From assembly GCA_016713425.1 (NCBI GenBank), contig JADJPE010000005.1:3782001-3846000 (forward strand): a stretch of 64,000 nucleotides of DNA, given 5' to 3'. Of this stretch, positions 52,706-62,058 are shown in pieces; the first letter of the stretch is position 1; each line of letters opens with the position of its first letter. The translations under genes and the position numbers were made by a program. A model generated the notes under the pieces. That model had not been told where the DNA came from and did no database searches. It was given only the letters and a program-made list of their open reading frames with translations. Origin of the DNA: Deltaproteobacteria bacterium (GTDB lineage: Bacteria > Myxococcota > Kuafuiibacteriia > Kuafuiibacteriales > Kuafuiibacteriaceae).

Positions 52706-54694
52706 CTAATTCGGTGGCCCGGCCCGAATCTGAGTCCGATTGGGATCCTTCGCTTCGGGCTCGAGCTCGGCGACAACGCTGATGGACCGAAGTTTGGGCT
52801 CCGGGTGGACGGAGCGTTCCCATTTGCGAAATCCATCGAGCAAGATGGCTAGGCGATAGGTTCGCTTCGTAAACTCATGCTTGAGAATCAGCGGCGTGGT
52901 CCCGATGTATCCGCCATCAAGCTCGACCGTCGCGCCGGAGGGCGTGCTCAAGACGCTCAGGAGCCCGATGGGTTTCACGTCTTCAGGTGCTTGCGCCGTA
53001 GGCTCCGGATCCGAACGCTCTCGTGCGGACGGCGTCGCCTGGTTGGCCGAACCCTTTCCTTCTCGCGCGCGATGGTCGCGCTCGCGGTCCGCGTCGGCGG
53101 AGGCCTCAGGGGCTTGGAGAATCTCCTGCACGACTTGAGGCTCCTTGCGCCGCCCGGCGAAGAGCGTGAAGGCGCCCACGACCAGAGCCATTCCGATGAC
53201 GAGCCCGCCTATCGCACGGACCGGACTTTTCGCGATCGGAGGCGGGGTGGGCGCCATGCCCGGGAGCGAAGCCATCGCGCTCAGATCGAACACGGGCCCT
53301 GGTCGGTTCGTTGGCCCGGTTAGTCCGGTTAGCCCGGTTAGCCCGGTTGGCCCGTTCGGCTCGGTTGGCCTCGAGGTTCTTAAGGGTCTTCCTGGTGTCT
53401 CGCTGGGCGAGGGCGGCCCGCCAGCGGGTATCGACGCCGTCGATGCGGGCGGCGCGAGTGGCGGGGATGCGCCAGGTGTCGGAAGGGTTAGGCGGCTTCT
53501 CGCGGCGCCAACGCGAGGGTTCTCAGGCGTGAAGGACTTGGGTTCGCTCGCGGTGGGTTCGCTGGGCGTGGGCGTTTCTCGTGCGGCGTCTGCTGCGTGC
53601 GTCGCGCGCCCGAGCGCGTGGGGCGCAGGGGGGAGTACGCCCGCCCAGCCATCTTTCGATGGGCGGTGATCTTGCGATGGGCGATGATCTTGCGACCCGT
53701 GCGCGTCGCCGCTCGCGGGCGGAAGGTTGGCGTGGGTGGACGCGCCGCCTTCGGCCGCGGCGGCGACATCGACGACGCGCTCCCCGAACAAGAGACATGC
53801 GGCCCCGCGCTCGAATCCTTCCGGAACATACTCCGCGATGAGCTGCGCGAGGCGATCGAGCGACGGCCACGCCAACCCGAGCGATTCGATTTCGCGCCGA
53901 ACGGCGTCTGCAAACGCCTCGGCGGAGGACGACAGAGACGATGAAGACGCTGCGGACACGAGGTCGTCCGCGTCGGTTTGCGACGCTGTGAGCAGCGCGA
54001 TGAGACCATCCCGCGGGTCGGGCAGCGCGGTGCGAAGCACGTCGGGAACAAGCGGCACGCTGGGGTTGTGGCTCGCACCGGACAAGAGCTCGAAATACAG
54101 TCGTCCGAGCGCTCGTATGTCGCGAGCCCAAGGGGGTCGCTGGGCCAGCGACGGTGCGGAAGGCGAGGGCGGGAAGCGGTGCGCCTTCGGGCGGAGCAAC
54201 GCATCGAGGGAAGGCAAACCGGTTGCAAGGAGGTGGCTTTGACCATTGCTGTCGAGGAGCACCATGCCCGAGTGCAAGATCCCGAGCGCGCGAGCCTGAC
54301 CGGCCAGGCCCTTCTCCGCATGGACCCTGTCTACAGCTCGGGCGACGTCGACGATGATGCGCGCGGATGCGAGCGTGCCGAGCGGCGATCCGACCTCGAG
54401 AAGCGCACACCGCAGGACGTCGAGGCGCGAGGCCTGTTGGTCCGCGAGTTCGAACGCGATCCGCACATCTTCGCGAGCGACCTCGACGTTCAGCACCTTC
54501 AGGACCCCCGGGATCGACGAGGCGGTTGCGCAGCGGCCCTCGGCGATGAGGCGCTCGATCTCAAGGGCGGAGAGCTGTCGGCCCATGCGAACCGACAGCA
54601 CACTCGTGCCCGGCCCCCGGTCGCTTTGCCTGGTCACCGGCTCGACCCCTCGGCCGGCGACGGAGGCTCTTAGTGTACGGGTGGGGTCAGTCAT
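52706..54694 (-). CDS. Kinase-like protein (pseudokinase) with PEGA domain
   Basis: 662 aa from MTDPTRTLRAS. The N-terminal about 275 residues follow a kinase fold: ASARIIVDVARAVDRVHAEKG corresponds to the helix before the catalytic loop, ILHSGMVLLDSNGQSHLLATGL to HRDxKPxNxLL...DFG, and ARDIRALGRLYFELLSG to the DxxxLG region. HRD, Lys, Asn and DFG are all absent, so it is a pseudokinase. A long linker with (GLT)n repeats, one membrane helix (VRAIGGLVIGMALVVGAFTLFAG) and a C-terminal PEGA domain (LLSVLSTPSGATVELDGGYIGTTPL) follow. It is divergent from the phosphoesterase gene. Confidence 0.8.
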   Translation of the reverse strand: MTDPTRTLRASVAGRGVEPVTRQSDRGPGTSVLSVRMGRQLSALEIERLIAEGRCATASSIPGVLKVLNVEVAREDVRIAFELADQQASRLDVLRCALLEVGSPLGTLASARIIVDVARAVDRVHAEKGLAGQARALGILHSGMVLLDSNGQSHLLATGLPSLDALLRPKAHRFPPSPSAPSLAQRPPWARDIRALGRLYFELLSGASHNPSVPLVPDVLRTALPDPRDGLIALLTASQTDADDLVSAASSSSLSSSAEAFADAVRREIESLGLAWPSLDRLAQLIAEYVPEGFERGAACLLFGERVVDVAAAAEGGASTHANLPPASGDAHGSQDHRPSQDHRPSKDGWAGVLPPAPHALGRATHAADAARETPTPSEPTASEPKSFTPENPRVGAARSRLTLPTPGASPPLAPPASTASIPAGGPPSPSETPGRPLRTSRPTEPNGPTGLTGLTGLTGPTNRPGPVFDLSAMASLPGMAPTPPPIAKSPVRAIGGLVIGMALVVGAFTLFAGRRKEPQVVQEILQAPEASADADRERDHRAREGKGSANQATPSARERSDPEPTAQAPEDVKPIGLLSVLSTPSGATVELDGGYIGTTPLILKHEFTKRTYRLAILLDGFRKWERSVHPEPKLRSISVVAELEPEAKDPNRTQIRAGPPN
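53317..53352. repeat. 9-bp tandem repeat in kinase-like gene
   Basis: About four units of a ccggttagc-type 9-bp repeat, giving the (GLT)n stretch in the linker of the PEGA pseudokinase. Confidence 0.85.
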
Positions 54695-54770
54695 AGCGCT
54701 CGTTGTCCAATTGCCCATTCCACGCTCGACCTCAGAAGGTGCCTCAGGCAGCGTAGCTTAGGGTACCAGG

Positions 54771-55676
54771 GTGTTGATCGCGAGTGTCTCCGACCTCCAC
54801 ACGGATTTTCCGGAAAACCGAACGCTGATTCCGCGTTTGGCGGCCGAGATTTATCGGCGCGGGGCGCGCGTCATCGTGCTCGCGGGCGACGTTTCGCATC
54901 GCGACGAACGTATTGACCGCGCGCTCAGGGCGTTCGGGGAGCTTGGCGCACGTGTGGTCTATGTTCCGGGCAATCACGATCTTTGGTTCAAAGTCGAGAA
55001 TGCGCCCGAAAGACCCGACCTCGATACTTGGCATCGCTACCACCAAGGTCTCCGAGTGCTTGCCGAGCGGGCCGGTGCCCACTACTTGCCGAGCGGCCCC
55101 CTTCGCATCGGTGATGTCGCCCTCGTGGGCAGCTGTGGGTGGTACGACTATTCTTTTGTACTGGATCCCATCCGGGCGGCCCTAGACCCAGGCGACTTTG
55201 GCCGCAAACGCCTTCAGGGCTGGATGTGGAGCGATGCGAGGTTCATCGCCTTTCGGGATGAGCAGCGCGCGCTCATGGCTGACACCGACGTTGCGCGCAG
55301 AATGGAATGCGAGCTCACCGCGCAGATTCGCGAGGTCGATGCCGACGATGCAATTCGCCATGTGGTTGCCGTGACGCACCATCAGGCGTTTTCGGCTTCG
55401 GTTCGACGAACAGGAACCCTCCCCTGGGAGTTTTTCAACGCGTTCATGGGGAGCGAAGCGCTCGGCCGCGCGATCCTAACTTCCCCTAAGATGCGGGTTG
55501 CCATTTACGGGCATACCCATACAGTCGGCGAGCAACATGTGTCCGGTATTCGGGTGTTCGGAACACCTCTTGGCTATCCGAGAGAACGGGTAGGGCTCAG
55601 CCCTGAGGAGATTATCCAGACCCGCATCGGCTGGATCGACACGGTCCGGTTCGGTGCGCCGTCGACATGTTCGTAG
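54771..55676 (+). CDS. Calcineurin-like metallophosphoesterase
   Basis: 301 aa starting at GTG 54771. All five metal-binding blocks of the family are present: SDLHTD, LAGDVSHRD, PGNHDLW, VTHHQAF and YGHTH. No signal peptide or membrane segment; a cytoplasmic phosphoesterase. The substrate cannot be deduced. It is divergent from the PEGA pseudokinase gene. Confidence 0.92.
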   Translation: MLIASVSDLHTDFPENRTLIPRLAAEIYRRGARVIVLAGDVSHRDERIDRALRAFGELGARVVYVPGNHDLWFKVENAPERPDLDTWHRYHQGLRVLAERAGAHYLPSGPLRIGDVALVGSCGWYDYSFVLDPIRAALDPGDFGRKRLQGWMWSDARFIAFRDEQRALMADTDVARRMECELTAQIREVDADDAIRHVVAVTHHQAFSASVRRTGTLPWEFFNAFMGSEALGRAILTSPKMRVAIYGHTHTVGEQHVSGIRVFGTPLGYPRERVGLSPEEIIQTRIGWIDTVRFGAPSTCS

Positions 55677-55731
55677 TCGACAGGACCGATCCGTCGCCTA
55701 AACAATCGTGTGAGGACTTTGACCACCCAGA

Positions 55732-56133
55732 ATGAAGACCACGAAACCTCCTCACGAAGCCTCCAAACCTTCCGGCGCACGACGCCGTGCGACGGCAACC
55801 CCGAATCAGACGGTCGAACATGTTGCCCATGAGGTCGCCCGGCGGATTCAGGCGCCGAGCGTGGCGGGTTCTTCGGGCGTCGAGCGCGAGCTCGAGGACC
55901 CCGAAGGGCTGTTGGCGCTTCTCCGCGCCTGCCCGGATGAGACGCTGCCGGCTGCACTGGGGACAGTCGTCGTTTTGGCCGAGGTCGCCGAAAAGAACGC
56001 CCGCCGGAACTTGAGCCAAGCCTTGATGGACATCGCAGCCTCGATGCTCCCACGGTTTCAGGGCCTCGTGGCCGCCGGCATCGTATCGATGGACGCGCTT
56101 CGTTGGCCACCAGGCCCTGGCTTCCTCGCCTGA
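55732..56133 (+). CDS. Small helical protein, unknown
   Basis: 133 aa. A basic disordered start (KSRRRAT-like) is followed by helices (NQTVEHVAHEVARRIQAPS; PEGLLALLRACPDETLPAALGTVVVLAEVAEKNARRNLSQAL). The middle helix is hydrophobic but not long enough for a secure membrane segment. Not recognised. The next lipoprotein start lies about 100 bp beyond its stop. Confidence 0.6.
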   Translation: MKTTKPPHEASKPSGARRRATATPNQTVEHVAHEVARRIQAPSVAGSSGVERELEDPEGLLALLRACPDETLPAALGTVVVLAEVAEKNARRNLSQALMDIAASMLPRFQGLVAAGIVSMDALRWPPGPGFLA

Positions 56134-56240
56134 GCATTTCCGCACCTCCTCAATCTCATCCCTCATCTCAGCGTCGTCTCATCCTCCACTCGTCGCTTCC
56201 GCACATTTTTTCTTTGCGGTTGTCGCGCCGACCAGGTCCA

Positions 56241-57200
56241 GTGGCGCGCGTGAGAACGCCAAGATTCGAGCCCCGCGCGCCCGCTTACCGCGTGCCCGCT
56301 TCTGGGGTCCTCGCGAGCGCCGGGATCCTTGTCCTCGTTGCGATGCTCGCGGGCTTGGGCTGCGAATCCGAGGCGCTCTACCGAGCTGAGCAACCCGCCG
56401 CGGTTGTCCGGGACGCCTCGACCGCCGAGGACGCCGAGGCGGCTCCGGACGGCGACGCACAGTTCGACGTGGCCGATGTCGTCGACGGAGGGCGAGTGCG
56501 AGATGCCGGCTCCGACGACGCTTCGAATGCGCTCGATGATACAGCCTTTGAGCCGGCGGTTGCGCCGTCCTACGCGCACACCGGGTCGATGCTCTATCGA
56601 TTCGACCCCGCGACCTTTCGAACGACGCCCGTCGGGGGTTTTCGGGGTGTCGAGGGCGCGATCGACGACGTGATCGACATTGCGATCGACACCGACGGGA
56701 TGATGCTCGGCGGGACGACCGAGGGGAAGGTCTACGCGATCGATCCAAGCTCCGGCTTCTGCCGCTATCGATTCACGTTCGACGACAAACTCAATGGGCT
56801 CACCTTTCTCGAGGATGGTCGTCTCGTCGTCGCGGGTGAACGCGTGAGCCTCGTGGCCCCCGATGACGGTCGTCTCATCTTCGAGCTGGTCGGTGGCGAC
56901 GTCTTCCAGACGTCGGGTGATATCATCGGGCTACCGGACGGGTTCCTGTACTGGACCGTGCGCGGGCGCGGTGGCGATGTGCTCGTTCGCATCGATCCGC
57001 GGACGGGCGCGGTCTCGGAGCGCGGCGCTACGGGCAAGTCAGGGATCTATGGTCTTGGCTACGCGGAAGGAAAGCTCTTTGGCTTCTCACGCGAAGGCGC
57101 GATCCTCACCATCGACGCTGGCAATGGTCATGTGACCATGGAGCGCGAGTCGGGCGAAGCCTGGTGGGGGGCCACGACGAATCCCGCCCGATGGCGCTGA
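56241..57200 (+). CDS. Lipoprotein with beta-propeller-like repeats
   Basis: 319 aa from GTG 56241. The signal peptide ends in lipobox LAGLGC (Cys41), followed by an acidic Asp/Ala linker. The rest consists of short beta repeats of the type GSMLYRFDPATFRTTPVGGF, GKVYAIDPSSGFCRYRFTF, GRLVVAGERVSLVAPDDGRL and GDVLVRIDPRTGAVSER, as in six- or seven-bladed propellers (NHL/PQQ type). Likely a surface or periplasmic binding protein. The frame is open further upstream. Confidence 0.75.
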   Translation: MARVRTPRFEPRAPAYRVPASGVLASAGILVLVAMLAGLGCESEALYRAEQPAAVVRDASTAEDAEAAPDGDAQFDVADVVDGGRVRDAGSDDASNALDDTAFEPAVAPSYAHTGSMLYRFDPATFRTTPVGGFRGVEGAIDDVIDIAIDTDGMMLGGTTEGKVYAIDPSSGFCRYRFTFDDKLNGLTFLEDGRLVVAGERVSLVAPDDGRLIFELVGGDVFQTSGDIIGLPDGFLYWTVRGRGGDVLVRIDPRTGAVSERGATGKSGIYGLGYAEGKLFGFSREGAILTIDAGNGHVTMERESGEAWWGATTNPARWR

Positions 57201-57303
57201 CGCTCTTTCTTCCCTTCCTCTCGGCGGCGTGCGTCTTTCGCAATCTTTGAGGTCGCTCATCCGGTTGAGTTGCCGTCGTCTCCTGTGATAGCGCTCTTCG
57301 ACG

Positions 57304-57570
57304 ATGAAGAATGGCTTTCGCGCGATTGCAAATTCGAGGGGCGAGGCGCCGGTCCAGCCGGCCCGAGTGCTGGTGAGGGTCGTGGCGGCTGAAGAGGTGA
57401 AGAAGCAAGAGGAGGCCACGCTGCCGAAAGAAGCCACGCTGCCCAAACCCATTCTGCGCCCTGAGGACATTGCGCGCCGTGCGTTCGAGTTGTTCCTCGC
57501 CCGCGGTGGACAGCACGGCAGCCACGAAGACGACTGGTTCCGCGCCGAGCGTGAGCTTTCGGGCTGCTGA
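57304..57570 (+). CDS. DUF2934 family small protein
   Basis: 88 aa. The C-terminal 35 residues match the DUF2934 pattern: EDIARRAFELFLARGGQHGSH followed by DDWFRAERELSG. The N-terminal part contains a duplicated EATLPK from an 18-bp repeat. The function of the family is unknown. A 147-bp spacer follows before the NlpC/P60 gene. Confidence 0.8.
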   Translation: MKNGFRAIANSRGEAPVQPARVLVRVVAAEEVKKQEEATLPKEATLPKPILRPEDIARRAFELFLARGGQHGSHEDDWFRAERELSGC

Positions 57571-57717
57571 ACGGGCGGAGATCGAACGCGCAGCGGCGTC
57601 GCGGGCGGATGCGCGCGCAGCCAGGCCAGTGCTGGGTGGTCGTAGCGCGCGATGGCCGGCATGCACGCGCGGCGATGACGTCAGAGTCGGTCGGGCATTG
57701 CTTCCGAGGACAGCCTC

Positions 57718-59745
57718 ATGATGACGGCCGTTGTGCTCCTCGGGCTCGTCTTGGCGCCGCCCATGACCGATCGCTGGCGCCCACCTGAGCTCCGCGTCCG
57801 GAAGGGACCGCCGGCAACAGAGTTCGAGGAAGTCAGGGACCTTGCCTTTGCGTATCTCGACCGCCCCTACGTCATGGGCGGCGTCGGGTCACCGGCCTTT
57901 GATTGCTCGGGTTTCGTGTGTCGCGTGTACGCGGAGTCGGGTTACGCCATTCCGCGGGTATCTCGCGATCAAGCGAAGGCGGGCGTCGAGGTGCCTTTGG
58001 ACGCACTCGAACCCGGCGACTTGGTGTTCTTTGCCGAGGATGGGGCGCCCATCTCTCACGTGGGGATGTATCTCGGGGATGGGCAACTCGTCCACGCGAG
58101 CAGCGGCAGCGGTCGGGTCGTTGTGTCCAACTTCAACGCTCGGTGGTTTCAGGAACGGCTTGTTCGGGCACGGAGGCTCCTCCCGACGCCTGTCGCGGGC
58201 GTCGAGACGGGGGCCCGAGCGTCGAGAACTTCGGGCTCGGGTATGTCGGCCTCGGGTACCTTGGGGTCGCGCACCTCGGGAGGCTCGGCGCTTGCGGTCC
58301 TAGGAACAACGACGTCCACCGTCTCGCCGGCCTCCGGACCTCATGGACAGACCGCGCCGAGCCGCGCACGCACGCGCACGCGCACAGGTGGCCAAGGCGG
58401 ACGCTCGGCGGCCCGCGTGGCGCGGCGCTTGCCGCCGGCCCCGGTGACGGAGCTCGAAGAGCACGCAGGTGCTTTTGCGTTGCCCATCACGCTGCGGCTG
58501 CCGGCGCGGCAGCCGGCGCCGTCGACGGGGCCCGATCTTCCGGCTGGGGGCGAGACATCGGTGGCGGTTCGAACGGCCATGGTGACCGAGGCGGGATCGA
58601 TGGGGCTGGTGATCGCGCCCGAGGCTCGCTTGTACCTGGAATCGATCGCGCTTCTGATCGAGCTTGCGGTCCCGATTCGGCTCGACGGGGCGGGCGACCC
58701 GACCGTGGGAGCCCTTGACCGTTCGTCCGACTATTTGCGCTTCATTCGAACGCTCTCGCTCGGGCTGCGGGGCGCAGATCTGGAGCTTCGCCTGTCGCGA
58801 TTGGGGGACCTCACGCTGCTCGAGGGATACGTGCTCTCGGGTCTTGCCCCGGCGTCGGCGGCGACGGGGGTCCCAGGCCTTGCGGTTGCGTCGACCCCGC
58901 TCTCGTTCTTGGGGCGCTACCGAGGCTCGAGCCTCGAGGTCGAAGCGCTTCTCGACGATGTGGTCGACCCGGGAATCATCGCGTTCGGTGTCAGTCTGCC
59001 CGTACGCCACACGCCGCTCCGACTAGGCGGTGCGTTCTCGACCGACCAGCGCGGGCGCGTTTTTGTTCCGCCTTCGGTCGGCCCAAGCCCCGACGTTGAG
59101 CCCGAAGTCTCGGTTCGTCGAGCGTATTGGGTGGCCGAGGCTCAGATGAACCTCGACGTGGTCCAGCGCGCGCGCTGGTCGGTCGAGATGATCGGCCACG
59201 TTGCCGCTCTGCGAGCGCTGGGTGGTACTGGTTTTGGCGCTGGGGCGCGCCTCGTGACCGAACATCGCTTCGGCCGGCACGCGAACAACGCTTTCACGTT
59301 GACGCTGACGGGAGGTTATCTCGGTGAACGCTTTGTCGAGACCCTCTTCGGCCCGACGTACGTCGCGAGTCGCGAGGCGCACAGTGCGGCCCTTCAGCGG
59401 GTCGAAGGACGGCTTGGCGTAGGCGGACGAGCGGGCCTGCGCGTGGGGCGGGTGCACATGGGCCTGGGGTTGGCCGACGCGACCTCAAGGATGCGCGATC
59501 CTCTGGACCAGCAGCTCGAGGGGCTCCTTGCGATCACCGATCTTCCGGTGGGCGGCTCCCGCTTCGTGGATTTGCGGCTCGTCTATGTGGCCCGTGCGCC
59601 GTTTTCTGAGGACTCGGTTCGCGAGGATGTCATCCATGGCTCGGTCGTCTGGCGCCCGTCGTCCTGGCTGTCAGCCGAAGTGTATCTCGAACGCGGTGTC
59701 ACCTTCGAAGGTGGGGCCGGTATCGCGCTTCGTTGGGCACCTTAG
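57718..59745 (+). CDS. NlpC/P60 hydrolase fused to a beta-barrel-like module
   Basis: 675 aa. After a short hydrophobic start comes an NlpC/P60 domain (about 35-155): FDCSGFVCRVY with the catalytic Cys, PGDLVFFAEDGAPISHVGMYLGDG with the His, and LVHASS. It should cleave peptidoglycan peptides. A Ser/Arg/Thr linker with (RT)n follows. The remaining about 400 residues are beta-rich with alternating amphipathic strands (LRFIRTLSLGLRG, LRLSRLGDLTLLEGYVL, RWSVEMIGHVAALRAL, FTLTLTGGYLGERF, LSAEVYLERGVTFEGGAGIALRW), like an outer-membrane beta-barrel; the last residues form a strand as in such barrels. The combination is unusual. Confidence 0.8.
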   Translation: MMTAVVLLGLVLAPPMTDRWRPPELRVRKGPPATEFEEVRDLAFAYLDRPYVMGGVGSPAFDCSGFVCRVYAESGYAIPRVSRDQAKAGVEVPLDALEPGDLVFFAEDGAPISHVGMYLGDGQLVHASSGSGRVVVSNFNARWFQERLVRARRLLPTPVAGVETGARASRTSGSGMSASGTLGSRTSGGSALAVLGTTTSTVSPASGPHGQTAPSRARTRTRTGGQGGRSAARVARRLPPAPVTELEEHAGAFALPITLRLPARQPAPSTGPDLPAGGETSVAVRTAMVTEAGSMGLVIAPEARLYLESIALLIELAVPIRLDGAGDPTVGALDRSSDYLRFIRTLSLGLRGADLELRLSRLGDLTLLEGYVLSGLAPASAATGVPGLAVASTPLSFLGRYRGSSLEVEALLDDVVDPGIIAFGVSLPVRHTPLRLGGAFSTDQRGRVFVPPSVGPSPDVEPEVSVRRAYWVAEAQMNLDVVQRARWSVEMIGHVAALRALGGTGFGAGARLVTEHRFGRHANNAFTLTLTGGYLGERFVETLFGPTYVASREAHSAALQRVEGRLGVGGRAGLRVGRVHMGLGLADATSRMRDPLDQQLEGLLAITDLPVGGSRFVDLRLVYVARAPFSEDSVREDVIHGSVVWRPSSWLSAEVYLERGVTFEGGAGIALRWAP

Positions 59746-59794
59746 GTCAAGGAGTCTTGGGCAATGTCGGATGCCTATGGCAGGATGCTGCGTC

Positions 59795-60766
59795 ATGCGT
59801 GGCTTTTTGCGGTCGGTCATTGTCCTCGCCTCCTTGGGCACGCTCGTCTTCCTGTTCAGCTGTGATCGCAAGCTCGATGAAGCCAGCTTTCGTCGTCGAG
59901 CGGAGGCTGTGTATTCGGAGGTTCATCCGGGATGGACGATCTATCGTCGCGAACCGGGCAAGACGGTCTTTCTGCGCGGTGATCAGTTCGACACGTTCGA
60001 TGTCGGCGCGCTGTTCGTCGAATATCAGGCACGCGATGAGAAACAGAGCACCTCGACGTTCTTCGATGCCTGGCGTGATGCCGAGGAAGCGCGCGCGCGG
60101 GCACGTCGGCGGACGCTCGAGCAAGCCAAGGATGAAGTCATCCCGATGATCAAGAGTGGCCCGTGGATTCACGCTCAAGATCTCGGGGCGATCGGGCCCG
60201 CAAAGGTGCAGGACAAGATCCGACTGTGGCGCCGGTCGATCGCGACCGACGTCTTCTTGGTGCTTGGCGTCCCGGAAGAGCGGCTCGGATATCGAATGGC
60301 CTCCATCGACGAGGTCAAGACCGCCTCCGGATCGGAGGACGAGTGGGTTCGACGGGCCATCGCAAACGTCGCGCGGGTCGTCGCGACCTCGAGTACCGGC
60401 ACCGAAGCGCGCGGGCTCTCGAAGCAGCTCCTCGCGTACGATCTTCCCAACGTGGATGGCGTCGGTGGGCTGGTCCTCGATCCAGAGTTCAGAGCGCGCA
60501 TGCTCGAGAAGTTTGGGCGAGACCATTTGGGGGCCGCGGTGCCTCTTCGAAACGTTCTGATCGTCTTCGATCCTGAAGACTTTGTCGCGCTGAAGCCCGT
60601 TCGAGCGCGTACCCATCAGCTCTACGACACCCAAAATCACTATGGGTTTCGAGGACTCTTGCGGTTCGACCGCGACTCGGTATCGGTCCTCGAGCCGGCC
60701 GATGCCGATGGTCGACCGCGGCCGCCGAGCGGCGAAGCTGCGCCGGCCCAGGTATCGGGCCCTTAG
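59795..60766 (+). CDS. Lipoprotein, YtpQ/DUF1444-like
   Basis: 323 aa from ATG 59795. Signal peptide with lipobox FLFSC. The central to C-terminal part has the DUF1444 pattern: KDEVIPMIKSGPWIHAQDLG, RSIATDVFLVLGVPEERLGYRM, EDEWVRRAIANVARVV and AAVPLRNVLIVFDPED. In Bacillus the related YtpQ has no known role. The first about 50 codons of the longer frame (from 59528) overlap the preceding gene and are not used. Assignment by pattern; moderate. Confidence 0.65.
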   Translation: MRGFLRSVIVLASLGTLVFLFSCDRKLDEASFRRRAEAVYSEVHPGWTIYRREPGKTVFLRGDQFDTFDVGALFVEYQARDEKQSTSTFFDAWRDAEEARARARRRTLEQAKDEVIPMIKSGPWIHAQDLGAIGPAKVQDKIRLWRRSIATDVFLVLGVPEERLGYRMASIDEVKTASGSEDEWVRRAIANVARVVATSSTGTEARGLSKQLLAYDLPNVDGVGGLVLDPEFRARMLEKFGRDHLGAAVPLRNVLIVFDPEDFVALKPVRARTHQLYDTQNHYGFRGLLRFDRDSVSVLEPADADGRPRPPSGEAAPAQVSGP

Positions 60767-60834
60767 CTCGTGCTGAACTTTGCCACCCGAGAGCACGGGT
60801 CCGCCTTCGTTCACCGGGGTCGCAGACTTTGAGG

Positions 60835-61950
60835 CTAGCTGCGCTTTGCGCCTGCGCCGAGAAGGAAACCACGCGGGTTCTGGGTGGCTTCGACCCCTTT
60901 CTTGAGGACGATCTTGCGGCCCGCGGCGCGCCCTTCGTGAAAGGTGGCCGTTCGCCGATGGCCAGCACTTCGTACCTGAGTGAGGCGTGGATGTCGCCTT
61001 CGGAAGAACGCGTCGAGCTCCGCGTCTTTCACCCAGACGAGCGCTCGGTCTTGCTGGATGTCTTGCTTCTCGGCCGCGAGCTTCTCGAGGAAACCGTACA
61101 TTGCGCCGGCGATGAAGGCGCGTCGATCGCCCTTTGCCTGTCCGTCGCGGCGGCGTTGGCGCCAGAGCTCATCGGTGGTGTGCACGAGGTAGTCGTGCAC
61201 GTATTCCGCGATGGCGAGGTTCGACGTTGTGCCGACGATTTCGAGACGGCTGGCACGTTTTTGGGTCTGGACGACATACGTGGGTACCCACAAGACCTCG
61301 ACGAAGAAGTGCTCGCTCAGGATGCGGGCGAGAACGCGCATGCCTTCCGAGACGCGCTGGTGAGGTCGACCGAGTTGTCGGAAGGTATAGGTACGAGGCT
61401 TGGGCGCATTGTCGATGTTGTACTTCAGCATGAGCCGGCGGGCGGCGAGCATGGCAGCTTCGGCTTCGTGTTGGTTCGGGCTGGTGGCCAGGGAAAGCAG
61501 GCGCGAGATCTTTGATTGGGCTGCATCTTCCTCTTCGACCGAACTCGGTGCTGAGGTGAGCGGACCGGACGCCGTGGCTGGAATGCCGAGTCGATGGCAA
61601 GCGGCCTGGAAAGCGGGACCATGGTCAGTCTCGTCGGAGGCTCTGAGGATTTCGTCGGCGAATTGGTGCGCCATCTCGTGCTTGAGGACTTCCTCGACGC
61701 TGACCCAAGGATGGTTGTGCACGAGGTCTCGCGCGATCTCGATGTGGCGATAGCGGTGTGACCATCGGCCGTGAAAGCTCGTGGCGTCCACGAGGCCGAA
61801 GGATGGCTCCTCCATGGCGCTCCGGAAGTGGCGCCAGTTGATATCTCGCCACGCGTCGGCGATCTCGTGGAGTGCGGCGCGCTCGATCTCTGGCTGGGCG
61901 CTCCTCGGCGTTGCGTCATTCCACGCCTGAGCGGTCGACTGGCTTCGCAT
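60835..61950 (-). CDS. SprT-like metallopeptidase with DUF2786 domain
   Basis: 371 aa. The SprT-like N-terminal domain (1-125) contains HEMAHQF (zinc ligands and the catalytic Glu) preceded by VEEVLKHEM. DUF2786 follows (SKISRLLSLATSPNQHEAEAAMLAARRLMLKYNI), then a helical tail with basic C-terminus (RKIVLKKGVE). The SprT family includes DNA-protein crosslink peptidases, so a DNA-linked role is possible. No signal peptide. Confidence 0.83.
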   Translation of the reverse strand: MRSQSTAQAWNDATPRSAQPEIERAALHEIADAWRDINWRHFRSAMEEPSFGLVDATSFHGRWSHRYRHIEIARDLVHNHPWVSVEEVLKHEMAHQFADEILRASDETDHGPAFQAACHRLGIPATASGPLTSAPSSVEEEDAAQSKISRLLSLATSPNQHEAEAAMLAARRLMLKYNIDNAPKPRTYTFRQLGRPHQRVSEGMRVLARILSEHFFVEVLWVPTYVVQTQKRASRLEIVGTTSNLAIAEYVHDYLVHTTDELWRQRRRDGQAKGDRRAFIAGAMYGFLEKLAAEKQDIQQDRALVWVKDAELDAFFRRRHPRLTQVRSAGHRRTATFHEGRAAGRKIVLKKGVEATQNPRGFLLGAGAKRS

Positions 61951-62058
61951 TCACATCATCCCTTCGATCACATCATTCTCCGAGGGCACGCGTCTCGATG
62001 GCTTCGCCCTGCGATGGCGTTGTGCCCAAATGGCGCACTGTCCGACGTTCCTATTTTC

